A DNA stretch of 64,000 nt from Pseudonocardiaceae bacterium (lineage in GTDB: Bacteria; Actinomycetota; Actinomycetes; Mycobacteriales; Pseudonocardiaceae), in NCBI GenBank assembly GCA_009379845.1, contig WHSZ01000005.1, positions 62,001 through 126,000 of the forward strand, written 5' to 3'. Of the stretch, positions 34,325 through 42,194 are shown piece by piece (within the stretch, counting starts at the first letter, position 1; every line of letters starts with the position of its first letter). Below the pieces are notes generated by a model. That model saw only the letters and a program-made list of their open reading frames with translations. It did no database searches and was not told the origin of the DNA. The translations under genes and the position numbers were made by a program.

Positions 34325-35563
34325 ATGCCGTTGCCGGATACCGTTCGCGGGCTGCGACTGGACGACGATGCTCATCTCGCCGAGCTGGTCGGCGGCGCGC
34401 ACCTGGTGGCGATCGGGGAGAACAACCACCACATCCGCGAGTTCACGCTGCTACGCGAGCGGATCCTGCGTTTCCTGGTGACCGAGCTGGACTTCGGTGT
34501 GCTCGCCTTCGAATCGGGTTTCGCCGAGGGGCACCTTGTCGACGACTGGATCCGCGGCGGCCAAGGGGACGTCGAGACCGTGGCACGGGATGGGTTCACT
34601 TTCCGCTTCGGCGACGCACCCGAGGTGCACGACATGCTCGGCTGGCTGCGCGCGCACAACGCGGCCGGCGGCCGGGTGCGGTTCGCCGGCCTGGACGTGC
34701 CCGGGTCGGGTGGCTCCGGGCTGCCCGCCCTGCGGCGGGTGCGCGACTACCTCGCCAAGTACGCCCCCGGCCAGGTGTCACTTGTGGACGCGGCGATCGA
34801 GGCGACCCAGCCCTACGTCGCGGCCAACAACGGCGTGGCCCCTCCCAAGTACGCGGCGCTGAGCACGGCGGAACGCGACACCGCCACCGCCGCGCTGACC
34901 AGGTTGCTGCTGCGGATGGACGCCGTGGCGCCCGGCACCGACCAGCATGAGCACCTGGTCGCAAGGCACCACGCGCTCGGCGCGCTGCGCCTCGACGAGC
35001 AACTGCGCGAGCTCGCCGAACTCCTGGCGCTCGGCGAGCCGGACCCGGCCGAGCCGGTGCTGGTGCCCTCGTCAAGGGACATCTACCAGGCCGAGACGGC
35101 CCGGTTGCTGCGCGAGCTCTACGGTCCGGACGAACGGATCGTGCTGATGCTGCACAACGGCCATGCGCAGCGCGTGCCGCTGCAGCTGCTGCCGGGGATC
35201 CGGGCCCGCTCAGCCGGCAGCTACCTCGCGGCCGACCTCGGTGCGGACTACCTCGCCCTCGGCGTCACGGCGCGTGCCGGCAGCACCACCGACGTGCGGC
35301 TGGACGAGCGGGCACGACAGGGGTTCGAGGTGGTGACCCGGCCACTCGATCCGCCGGCCGAGGGCAGCGTGGAGCAGGCCGTCGAGCAGAGCGTGCCAGG
35401 CGGCGAACCGGTGCTGCTGGATCTGCGCCCCGCTCGCGGCGGCCCCGGCCCCTCGATCATCCGGCACGCGTACCTCGACGCACCGGTGGACGTGCTGGCC
35501 GCTTTCGACGGGCTTGCCTGCCTGCCGGCGATGAGCCCGAGCTCCTTCGTGCTACCCGAGTAG
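34325..35563 (+). CDS. Erythromycin esterase family protein
   Basis: 412 residues. Family blocks are VAIGENNHHIREF (the GE-x2-H-x3-EF motif with the catalytic His/Glu), VLAFESGFAEGHLVDDWI, RFAGLDVPG, PSSRDIYQAE and VLMLHNGHAQR. The reference enzymes (EreA/EreB) open the macrolide lactone ring, but most actinobacterial members have unknown substrates. Starts at ATG with GGGAG upstream; convergent with the next operon, 3 bases apart. Confidence 0.8.
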   Translation: MPLPDTVRGLRLDDDAHLAELVGGAHLVAIGENNHHIREFTLLRERILRFLVTELDFGVLAFESGFAEGHLVDDWIRGGQGDVETVARDGFTFRFGDAPEVHDMLGWLRAHNAAGGRVRFAGLDVPGSGGSGLPALRRVRDYLAKYAPGQVSLVDAAIEATQPYVAANNGVAPPKYAALSTAERDTATAALTRLLLRMDAVAPGTDQHEHLVARHHALGALRLDEQLRELAELLALGEPDPAEPVLVPSSRDIYQAETARLLRELYGPDERIVLMLHNGHAQRVPLQLLPGIRARSAGSYLAADLGADYLALGVTARAGSTTDVRLDERARQGFEVVTRPLDPPAEGSVEQAVEQSVPGGEPVLLDLRPARGGPGPSIIRHAYLDAPVDVLAAFDGLACLPAMSPSSFVLPE

Positions 35564-35566
35564 CAC

Positions 35567-36451
35567 TCACGGGTGCTTGGCCCAGTGCGTGATCGCCGCG
35601 GAGTGATCGCGGGAACCGCCGATGCCCTCCGCGGCGTCTCGCAGCCGGGCGTGCACGGCCGCGCAGACCGGCGCCGGAAGCCCCAGCTCCTCGGCGAGAT
35701 CGGCGGCGATCCCGACGTCCTTGGTCATCAGCCCGAGGGTGAACCCGGTGTCGTAGCGCTCGGTCAGCACGTGCTTCACGAAGGTGTCCTCGGTGCTGAA
35801 ATTCCGGCCCGTGGAGGAATTCAGCACCTCCACCATGACCTCGGGCTCCAGCCCGAACTCCCGGCCGGCGTTCAGTGCCTCGCAGCCCGCGGTGAACCCG
35901 GCTGCCGCCACGTAGTTGTTCAGCGCCTTCATCGCGTGCCCCGATCCGAGCGGCCCGGTGCGGAAGATCCGCGCGCTCATCGCGTCGATCACCTGCACCG
36001 CCCGCTCGATGCTTGCCGCGGCGTCGTCGGTGCCGAGCATGATCGCCAGCGTGCCGTCGGTGGCCTTCTCGACGCCGCCGGAGACCGGTGCGTCCACCAT
36101 GCCGATCCCCCGCCCCCGCAGCCGCCCGCCGAGTTCGCGGGTACCGACCGGCTCGGACGAGCTCATGTCCACCAGCACGCTGCCCGGCTGCAGGTGCGCC
36201 GCGATTCCGCCGTCGCCCCAGTCCAGCAGCGCCTCCCGGACGATCCGGCCGGTCGGCAGCATGGTTACCACCACGTCGACCGCGGCGAAATCCGCCGGCT
36301 CCACCGCGGCCGTCGCCCGGTTCTCCGCCACGAAGTCGACGGTAATCTCGGCGTCCGCGTCGTAGCCGACAAGCGGAAAGCCGGCCGCCACGATGTTGCG
36401 CGCCATCGGCCAGCCCATCCGGCCGAGGCCGACGAATCCAACGGTGTACAT
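35567..36451 (-). CDS. 3-hydroxyisobutyrate dehydrogenase family enzyme
   Basis: 294 residues of the beta-hydroxyacid dehydrogenase family: NAD(P) motif VGFVGLGRMGWPMARNIV at the N-terminus, substrate block DAPVSGGVEKATDGTLAIMLG, and the catalytic Lys in MKALNNYVAAAGFTAGCEALN. Last gene of a three-gene operon with a carboxymuconolactone-decarboxylase-like and an MHS-type transporter gene, which suggests breakdown of an imported organic acid or aromatic compound. The exact hydroxyacid is unknown. Confidence 0.85.
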   Translation of the reverse strand: MYTVGFVGLGRMGWPMARNIVAAGFPLVGYDADAEITVDFVAENRATAAVEPADFAAVDVVVTMLPTGRIVREALLDWGDGGIAAHLQPGSVLVDMSSSEPVGTRELGGRLRGRGIGMVDAPVSGGVEKATDGTLAIMLGTDDAAASIERAVQVIDAMSARIFRTGPLGSGHAMKALNNYVAAAGFTAGCEALNAGREFGLEPEVMVEVLNSSTGRNFSTEDTFVKHVLTERYDTGFTLGLMTKDVGIAADLAEELGLPAPVCAAVHARLRDAAEGIGGSRDHSAAITHWAKHP

Positions 36452-36461
36452 CCTCGCCCCC

Positions 36462-36842
36462 TTACAAGCCCAGCTCGGTCAGCACCTCGCGAGCCGAGTT
36501 GAATCCGTCCACGGCAGCCGGGATGCCGCAGTAGATGATCGAGTGCAGCAGTATCTCCCGGATCTCGTCCTTGCTCACACCGTTCGCGATGGCGCCCCGC
36601 ACGTGGATCTTGACCTCGTGCGAGCGGCCGAGCGCGACCAGCATCGCCAGGGTGAGCATGCTGCGTTCCCGGCGGGTCAATCCCTCCCTTGACCACATGT
36701 CCCCGAAGCAGTACCTGGTCACCATCTCCTGCAACTTGTCGTTGAAGTCGTCGGTGTTGTCGGTCTGCTCCTGGGCACCGGCCGGCCCGAACATCTCGTG
36801 CCGGGTCCGCAGCCCCTCGTCGAACAGCTCGTCCCTGATCAC
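36462..36842 (-). CDS. Carboxymuconolactone decarboxylase family protein
   Basis: 126 residues, matching PcaC in length and layout: RHEMFG near the start, then FCFGDMWSR-like GDMWSREGLTRRERSMLTLAMLVALGRSHEVKIHVRGAIANGVSKDEIREILLHSIIYCGIPAAVDGFN. PcaC decarboxylates 4-carboxymuconolactone in protocatechuate breakdown; related proteins have other roles. The GTG overlaps the stop of the transporter gene by 4 bases (GTGA). Other pca genes are absent from the window. Confidence 0.82.
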   Translation of the reverse strand: MIRDELFDEGLRTRHEMFGPAGAQEQTDNTDDFNDKLQEMVTRYCFGDMWSREGLTRRERSMLTLAMLVALGRSHEVKIHVRGAIANGVSKDEIREILLHSIIYCGIPAAVDGFNSAREVLTELGL

Positions 36843-38218
36843 CGCTCACCTTCCGCCGTACGTTCCGCCACCCCGGTCGAGTCGTGCTCTGTCGAGTCCC
36901 CGATCGGGTCCTCGGCGTCCAGGGAGCCACCGGACGGCAACCGGATCGCCAGCACCGCGACGAAGCTGATCAAGCCGAACAGGATCATGTAGCCCGCGAC
37001 CGCCAGCGAGGTGCCCAGCCCGCCGTACAGCGCGGCCGCGATGAACGGGGCGAAGCCACCGCCGAACACCGCGCCGAGCGCGTAGGCCAGCGACGCGCCG
37101 CTGTATCGAACGCGGGATGGGAACATCTCGGCGAACAGCGCGGCCTGCGGGCCGTACGTCGCGGAAAGGCCCATCACCAACACCGCGACGGCGAGCATCA
37201 GCCAGCCGACCGAGCCGGTATCCACCAGCAACCAGTACGGCACCGCCCACACCACCAGCAGCGCGTAACCGGCCAGGTAGACCGGCTTTCGGCCGACCCG
37301 ATCGGACCACGCGGCGAAGAAGAACATGGTCACCAGCCACCACGCCATGCCGAGCAGCATCACGGTCAGCACGCTGCTTTGCCCCATGCCAAGGGTTTCC
37401 GTGGTGTAGTTCAGCAGGTAGGCGAGGAACAGGTAGCCCATCGCGTTGTTGCCAACGAAGCTCAACGTGCCGAGCAGCACGTGCTTCGGGTTGCTGCGCA
37501 GTACCTCGATCACCGGCAGCCGGGCTTGCGTCCCGGTCCGCTGCACCTGCTTGAAGGCGGGGCTCTCCTCCACCCTGCGCCGGATGTAGAAACCGACAAC
37601 CACCATGACAACGCCGAGCAGGAACGGCAGCCGCCAACCCCACGCCTCGAACTGCTCCTCCGGCATGCTCGCGGTGACGAGCAGCATCACCAAGTTCGCC
37701 ACCAGCATCCCGGCCGGCGTGCCGAGCTGGGTGAAGCAGCCGAAGACGCCGCGCCGCCGAGGCGGGGCGTGCTCGACGGTCATCAGCGCGGCACCGCCCC
37801 ACTCGCCGCCTGCGCTAAGCCCCTGCAGCAGTCGCAGCACCACGAGCAGCACCGGGGCGGCCGCGCCGATCGTGTCGAACGTCGGCAGCAGGCCGATCCC
37901 CACGGTGGCGAACCCCATCGTCAGCAGGGTCACCATCAGCATCTTCTTGCGGCCGATTCGATCACCGAAGTGCCCCGCGAGGACCCCGCCGAACGGCCGG
38001 GCGATGAAACCGACGCCGAACGTGGCGAACGCTGCCAGGGTGCCGGCGAGCGGGGAGAATTCCGGGAAGAACAGCTTCCCGATGACGAGCGCGGACGCCA
38101 GGCTGTAGACGTGGTAGTCATACCACTCGATGCTGGTGCCGATGGCGCTCGCGGCGACGACCCGCCGCTTGTGCCTCAACTGCTGGGACAGCGTGGGTGT
38201 GGAGCCGTGGGTAGACAC
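36839..38218 (-). CDS. MHS-family MFS metabolite/H+ symporter
   Basis: 459 residues, 12 membrane helices. Signature elements of the metabolite-H+ symporter family: AASAIGTSIEWYDYHVYSLAS in helix 1, the loop GHFGDRIGRKKML, RLLQGLSAGGEWGGAAL in helix 4-5 and WSDRVGRKPVYL in the middle loop. Members import shikimate, citrate, proline and related acids. GTG 38218 is taken because GAGGAGG lies 6 bases before it. First gene of an operon with the decarboxylase and dehydrogenase genes; divergent AraC regulator. Confidence 0.87.
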   Translation of the reverse strand: MSTHGSTPTLSQQLRHKRRVVAASAIGTSIEWYDYHVYSLASALVIGKLFFPEFSPLAGTLAAFATFGVGFIARPFGGVLAGHFGDRIGRKKMLMVTLLTMGFATVGIGLLPTFDTIGAAAPVLLVVLRLLQGLSAGGEWGGAALMTVEHAPPRRRGVFGCFTQLGTPAGMLVANLVMLLVTASMPEEQFEAWGWRLPFLLGVVMVVVGFYIRRRVEESPAFKQVQRTGTQARLPVIEVLRSNPKHVLLGTLSFVGNNAMGYLFLAYLLNYTTETLGMGQSSVLTVMLLGMAWWLVTMFFFAAWSDRVGRKPVYLAGYALLVVWAVPYWLLVDTGSVGWLMLAVAVLVMGLSATYGPQAALFAEMFPSRVRYSGASLAYALGAVFGGGFAPFIAAALYGGLGTSLAVAGYMILFGLISFVAVLAIRLPSGGSLDAEDPIGDSTEHDSTGVAERTAEGER

Positions 38219-38340
38219 CCGATCCTCCTCGATCTTTGCGCCGACCAACGGCTGCGGACTCTAGAAGGACGCCGGCCGCGCCGCTCGCCAGCAGCGGTAC
38301 CGGTACTCGCCATTTCCGGCACACCCGCGGCTCTGTGGTC

Positions 38341-38370
38341 CGTTGTGGCCCATTGCGGGCCGTTGCGGGC
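38341..38370. promoter_or_regulatory. Three 10-bp direct repeats in the AraC/MHS divergent promoter
   Basis: CGTTGTGGCC, CATTGCGGGC and CGTTGCGGGC stand head to tail (38341-38350, 38351-38360, 38361-38370), one per helical turn, about 50 bases before the AraC gene and 120 bases before the transporter gene. AraC-type proteins bind such direct half-sites. Confidence 0.45.
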
Positions 38371-38418
38371 CGCGAGGTGGCCGGATACGGTTCGGCGGAT
38401 CACCAGCACAGTGAAGTG

Positions 38419-39366
38419 ATGGATATGCGCGCACCGGTCATCGACGAGGCATACGACCGGATCGCCCATTTCGAGCGGGCGGTCTCGGAGATCTTCGCAC
38501 CGCTGCGGCTGTGCCCCGACGACCCGATCACCTTCGACAACGCGGTGCGCTGCGTGTCCATCGGCGACGTGGTGATCGCCAGCATCACCGGTCAGCCGGG
38601 CGGGGTGCTGCGCGAGCCGAGCCGGATCAGCTCAACGGATCCGGAACTGGTGAAGATCGCCTGGCACCAGCAAGGCTATTCCGGTGTCGAGCAGGACGAT
38701 CGGCGCTGCGTAGTGCGACCGGGTGACCTGGTGGCTTACCACACGACGCGGCCGTACCAGCTGTCCAACTGGGAGCCGTACCGCGCGATCGTGATCGGTA
38801 TCCCGCGCAGCAGGCTTGGCCCTTCCGCGCAGCTGTTCGAGCGGCGCAGCGCGGAACCCATCAGCATCGAGCACGGCGTGCAGCGGGTCGCCGCGACGTT
38901 CTTCGCGCAGGCGGCAACCGTGCTGGACGGCTCGACGCTGCCGGACGGGTCGCTTGCCGAGTTGCATCTCGCTGACGCGCTGGTGTCGCTCGCCACCTCG
39001 GCGTTCACCGATGCGACCGCGGCCGACGGCTCGCTCGGCGGCCGGCTGGTTGATCGGATACTCGCCTACTGCCTCGCCAACCTCAGCGATCCCGGCCTTT
39101 CCGTTATGTCGGTGGCCGCGGCGCACGGCATCTCCACCCGCTACCTGCACAAGCTCTGCCGGGCCGAGGACATCACGCTGTCCGCGTGGATCCGCGGCCA
39201 GCGCCTGCACCGGATCCGCCGTGACCTGCTCAACCCCGCATTGGCCGGGCGCACCAGCACCGCGATCGCGGCCCGCTGGGGCATTCTGGACGCCAGCCAT
39301 CTGGGCAGGGCGCTGAAGGCCGAGTTCGGGCAGAGCGCCGCCGACATCCGGCGGTCCGTTGAATGA
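38419..39366 (+). CDS. AraC-family transcriptional regulator
   Basis: 315 residues: an N-terminal AraC_binding_2-like domain (residues 1-190; VRCVSIGDVVIASITGQPGGVLREP, VRPGDLVAYHTTRPYQLSNW) and a C-terminal double HTH (ILAYCLANLSDPGLSVMSVAAAHGISTRYLHKLCRAEDITLSAWIRGQRLHRIRRDL). This is the NahR/FeaR-like group that often controls aromatic-compound breakdown. Divergent from the transporter operon, so it probably activates it. Start ATG 38419 or 38425; ribosome site weak. Confidence 0.87.
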   Translation: MDMRAPVIDEAYDRIAHFERAVSEIFAPLRLCPDDPITFDNAVRCVSIGDVVIASITGQPGGVLREPSRISSTDPELVKIAWHQQGYSGVEQDDRRCVVRPGDLVAYHTTRPYQLSNWEPYRAIVIGIPRSRLGPSAQLFERRSAEPISIEHGVQRVAATFFAQAATVLDGSTLPDGSLAELHLADALVSLATSAFTDATAADGSLGGRLVDRILAYCLANLSDPGLSVMSVAAAHGISTRYLHKLCRAEDITLSAWIRGQRLHRIRRDLLNPALAGRTSTAIAARWGILDASHLGRALKAEFGQSAADIRRSVE

Positions 39367-39422
39367 TCTCAACGAGTGGACTGTGCTCCCACGCATGGAG
39401 AGCAGCCGGTACGCTCACTGCC

Positions 39423-39500
39423 GTGTACACCTTGCTGACGAGGCGCCGCGCGGTGGACCTGTGCCGCGTGCGTAGCAGCCTTTGTCCAGCAGCCCGCTGA
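39423..39500 (+). CDS. Cys-containing leader peptide of the sulfur operon
   Basis: A 25-codon frame beginning GTG and encoding MYTLLTRRRAVDLCRVRSSL followed by CPAAR. The core R-R-x-x-V-D-L-C-R-V-x-S-x-x-C is the pattern of the Cys leader peptides found upstream of sulfur-assimilation genes in actinobacteria (Ms5788A-type). It stands 92 bases before DUF4395-sseA-sseC, exactly where such a leader is expected. In mycobacteria, translation through the Cys codons sets expression of the downstream genes according to cysteine supply; the same is inferred here. Confidence 0.75.
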   Translation: MYTLLTRRRAVDLCRVRSSLCPAAR

Positions 39501-39592
39501 ACGCGGCGGCGTTTTCCCGCTATCCGGATTCCCGTAGCCGGTCCGCGCTGCCTTCTTCCGGGCGTTTCGCATGGTCAAGGTCAGGAGGTGAG

Positions 39593-40033
39593 ATGTCCGC
39601 AGGCAAACCCGTCGATCCGCGGGGTCCACGCTTCGCGGCGTGGATCACCACCGTGGTGCTGGCCGCCGTCCTGATCACGGAGTGGTGGCCGTTGTTGCTC
39701 GCGCAGGCCGTGGTGTTCGCGCTCGGGGCGTTCGCCGGGCTGCGGTTCGCGCCGTACGCGGTGCTGTACCGGTGGCTGGTCGCGCCCCGCCTGAGGCCGT
39801 CGAGCGAGCGGGAGGAGACCGCGCCGGTGCGCTTCGCGCAGGGCATCGGGTTCGTGTTCGCGGGCATCGGCACGATCAGTTACGCCACCGGGATCACCGC
39901 CGTTGGCGTGGTGGCCACAGCGGCGGCCCTACTCGCGGCGTTGCTGAACGCCGCGTTCGGCTTGTGCCTCGGCTGCGAGGCATACCTGTTGATCCGGCGC
40001 CTCACCCCGGCAAGCGGGCGTGCGGCGTCCTGA
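39593..40033 (+). CDS. DUF4395 membrane protein
   Basis: 146 residues with four membrane helices (AAWITTVVLAAVLITEWWPLLL, AQAVVFALGAFAGLRFA, FAQGIGFVFAGIGTISYATGI, AVGVVATAAALLAALLNAAFGLCLGCEAYLL). The motif NAAFGLCLGCE with two cysteines in the last helix is typical of DUF4395, a family often found beside rhodanese or thioredoxin genes. ATG 39593 has AGGAGG 5 bases before it. Probably takes part in sulfur or thiol transport, as suggested by its neighbours sseA and sseC. Function not established. Confidence 0.8.
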   Translation: MSAGKPVDPRGPRFAAWITTVVLAAVLITEWWPLLLAQAVVFALGAFAGLRFAPYAVLYRWLVAPRLRPSSEREETAPVRFAQGIGFVFAGIGTISYATGITAVGVVATAAALLAALLNAAFGLCLGCEAYLLIRRLTPASGRAAS

Positions 40034-40076
40034 CGTTGTGCAGCAAAACATCAATGAAGGAAGGAAGTAGCCCTCC

Positions 40077-40916
40077 ATGAGCCGCGAAGACGTGCTGGTC
40101 TCGACCGAGTGGGCCGAGCAGAACCTGGAAACCAACGGCGTGGTGTTCGCGGAGGTGGACGAGGACACCAGCGCTTACGACGCCGGCCACATTCCGGCCG
40201 CGGTGAAGATCGACTGGAAGAACGACCTGCAGGACCCGGTGCGTCGTGACTTCGTGGACAAGGCCGGCTTCGAGAAGCTGCTGTCCGACAAGGGCATCTC
40301 GAACGACGACCAGGTGATCCTGTACGGCGGCAACAACAACTGGTTCGCCGCCTACGCGTACTGGTACTTCAAGCTCTACGGGCACCAGAACGTGAAGCTG
40401 CTTGATGGCGGCAGGAAGAAGTGGGAGCTGGACGGGCGCACGCTGTCCACCGACGAGGTAAAGCGTCCCGCCACCAACTACACCGCCAAGGAGCAGGACC
40501 GCTCGCTGCGCGCGTTCCGCGACGAGGTCGTCGAGGCGATCAACAACAAGAACCTGGTCGACGTGCGCTCTCCTGACGAGTTCTCCGGCAAGCTGCTGGC
40601 ACCCGCGCACCTGCCGCAGGAGTCGGCGCAGCGGGCCGGGCACGTGCCGAGCGCGCTGAACGTGCCGTGGGCGAAGGCGGCCAACGAGGACGGCACCTTC
40701 AAGTCCGACGACGAGCTGCGCGAGCTGTACTCCGAGGTCGGCCTCGACACCTCGAAGCCGACCATCGCGTACTGCCGGATCGGCGAGCGTTCCTCGCACA
40801 CCTGGTTCGCCCTGCACGAGCTGCTCGGGCTGTCCGATGTGAAGAACTACGACGGGTCGTGGACCGAGTACGGCTCCCTGGTGGGCGTGCCGGTCGAGAC
40901 CGGAACGGGAGCATGA
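40077..40916 (+). CDS. Thiosulfate sulfurtransferase (rhodanese, CysA/SseA type)
   Basis: 279 residues, two rhodanese domains. The second carries the active-site Cys in YCRIGERSSHTWFAL (about residues 233-247); the first is the inactive structural domain (EVDEDTSAYDAGHIPAAVKIDW). It transfers sulfane sulfur from thiosulfate or 3-mercaptopyruvate to acceptors. Very similar in layout to M. tuberculosis CysA2/CysA3 (Rv0815c). Its stop overlaps the sseC start (ATGA). Confidence 0.92.
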   Translation: MSREDVLVSTEWAEQNLETNGVVFAEVDEDTSAYDAGHIPAAVKIDWKNDLQDPVRRDFVDKAGFEKLLSDKGISNDDQVILYGGNNNWFAAYAYWYFKLYGHQNVKLLDGGRKKWELDGRTLSTDEVKRPATNYTAKEQDRSLRAFRDEVVEAINNKNLVDVRSPDEFSGKLLAPAHLPQESAQRAGHVPSALNVPWAKAANEDGTFKSDDELRELYSEVGLDTSKPTIAYCRIGERSSHTWFALHELLGLSDVKNYDGSWTEYGSLVGVPVETGTGA

Positions 40917-41224
40917 TCGTGAGTGACGGTTGCGGGGCACCCGCGCAGGGTGCCGTGGTGCCGGGCGAGGACACCGGTGATCAGGTGGTGGTCACCGGCA
41001 AGGTGTTCGCGGGCGACAAGCCGGTTGGCGGCGCCTACGTCCGGCTGCTGAACGCGGACGGCGACTTCGCGGGCGAGGTGCAGGCCTCCGCGGACGGCGA
41101 CTTCCGGTTCTACGCCGCACCTGGCGCCTGGACGGTGCGCGCGCTGCACCGTTCCGGCAACGGCGAAGCCTCGGTGCAAGCCGAGGGCCCTGGGCTGCAC
41201 CAAGTCGCCATCGCCGTGGCCTGA
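40913..41224 (+). CDS. sseC: DUF1416 protein SseC
   Basis: 103 residues. N-terminal GCGAPAQGAVVPG, then a carboxypeptidase-regulatory-like beta domain (VVVTGKVFAGDKPVGGAYVRLLNADGDFAGEVQASADGDFRFYAAPGAWTVRALH). This is the DUF1416/SseC family that is always next to cysA-type sulfurtransferases in actinobacteria (Rv0814c). Exact function unknown. The ATG overlaps the upstream stop by 4 bases. Its stop codon lies within a 13-base triple repeat. Confidence 0.88.
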   Translation: MIVSDGCGAPAQGAVVPGEDTGDQVVVTGKVFAGDKPVGGAYVRLLNADGDFAGEVQASADGDFRFYAAPGAWTVRALHRSGNGEASVQAEGPGLHQVAIAVA

Positions 41225-41259
41225 CGGTTCTGGCTGACGGTTCTGGCTGACGGTTCTGG
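41221..41259 (+). repeat. 13-bp repeat, three perfect copies
   Basis: CTGACGGTTCTGG occurs at 41221-41233, 41234-41246 and 41247-41259. The first copy contains the sseC stop codon (TGA). Probably a recent slippage product; may vary between strains. Confidence 0.9.
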
Positions 41260-41422
41260 CTGGGCCCGTACCGCGATGCGCCGGCATACCGCGGTACGGG
41301 CCTACTCGCGCGTCACCCACATGCGCGCCCCGTCGCGCAATATGGATGCATATTGGGGTTGAGCGGGCGCGGGGCGAGCGGGCGCGGGAGTCGTCGAGCG
41401 ACTAGCGGATATCCTGGCCGGC

Positions 41423-41521
41423 GTGGAGATCTTCTTTACCGTCCTGCTGATCGTCATGGGCCTCGCCGCCGCGTGGTTCGCGGTGTACGTGGTGTACCGG
41501 TTGTTCGCGGACCAGCGCTGA
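41423..41521 (+). CDS. 32-residue single-helix membrane protein
   Basis: A GTG-started frame of 32 codons: MEIFFTVLLIVMGLAAAWFA and then VYVVYRLFADQR. One strong membrane helix with a basic-acidic tail inside. It sits 16 bases before the nitrobindin-like gene and may be coupled to it. No family known to me. Good coding character (third-position G/C) and a clean hydrophobic run support a real gene. Confidence 0.6.
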   Translation: MEIFFTVLLIVMGLAAAWFAVYVVYRLFADQR

Positions 41522-41537
41522 GGTATTTGTTTAGCCA

Positions 41538-42191
41538 ATGACTGCCGACCACCACGAGCAGACCGCCGGCCCGGCGCAGGGCAGCGGGGACGCCGCGATC
41601 GCGGCCGCCGCCGAGCGTGCCGCGGTGACCCGCGGGCGCAACCTGCCGCAGTTCGAGGACATGCCCATCGCCGGCGACACCGCGAACGTCCGGGAGGGCG
41701 CGAACCTGAACGACGCCTGCCTGGCTCTGCTGCCGCTGATCGGCGTGTGGCGCGGCGAGGGCGAGGTGGTGTACCCGACGATCGACGGGCCGTTCAAGTA
41801 CGGCCAGCAGCTCACCTTCGCGCACGACGGTCGCCCGTTCGTCTACTACGAGGCACGCGCCTGGCTGCTGAACGAGGACGGTGAGGTGATCCGCCCTGCG
41901 GCGCGGGAGATGGGCTGGTGGCGCCCGCAACCGGACGACACGCTCGAGCTGCTGCTGACCCATTCCAGCGGCATCGTGGAGATCTTCTACGGCCAGCCGA
42001 AAGGCCAGACGTCCTGGGAGCTGGCCACCGACATGGTGATGCGCACCGCGAGCGCGAAGGAAGTCAACGCCGCGAAGCGCCTGTACGGGCTGGTCGGAAA
42101 CGGCGATCTCGCCTACGTCGAGGAGCGCGCCATGCGGGGACAACCGATGCAACCGCACACCTCGGCGTATCTCACCCGCGTCGTCGGCTGA
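41538..42191 (+). CDS. Nitrobindin-like / FABP-fold protein (Rv0813c-like)
   Basis: 217 residues: about 50 disordered Ala-rich N-terminal residues, then a ten-strand beta barrel with the family signature GVWRGEGEVVYPTI (GxWxGxG), YYEARAWL, MGWWRPQPDDTLELLLTHSSGIVEIFYG and the C-terminal His in MQPHTSAYLTRV, which binds heme iron in nitrobindins. Homologues bind heme or fatty acids and can isomerise peroxynitrite. Position next to sseC copies M. tuberculosis Rv0813c. Confidence 0.85.
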   Translation: MTADHHEQTAGPAQGSGDAAIAAAAERAAVTRGRNLPQFEDMPIAGDTANVREGANLNDACLALLPLIGVWRGEGEVVYPTIDGPFKYGQQLTFAHDGRPFVYYEARAWLLNEDGEVIRPAAREMGWWRPQPDDTLELLLTHSSGIVEIFYGQPKGQTSWELATDMVMRTASAKEVNAAKRLYGLVGNGDLAYVEERAMRGQPMQPHTSAYLTRVVG

Positions 42192-42194
42192 CCG

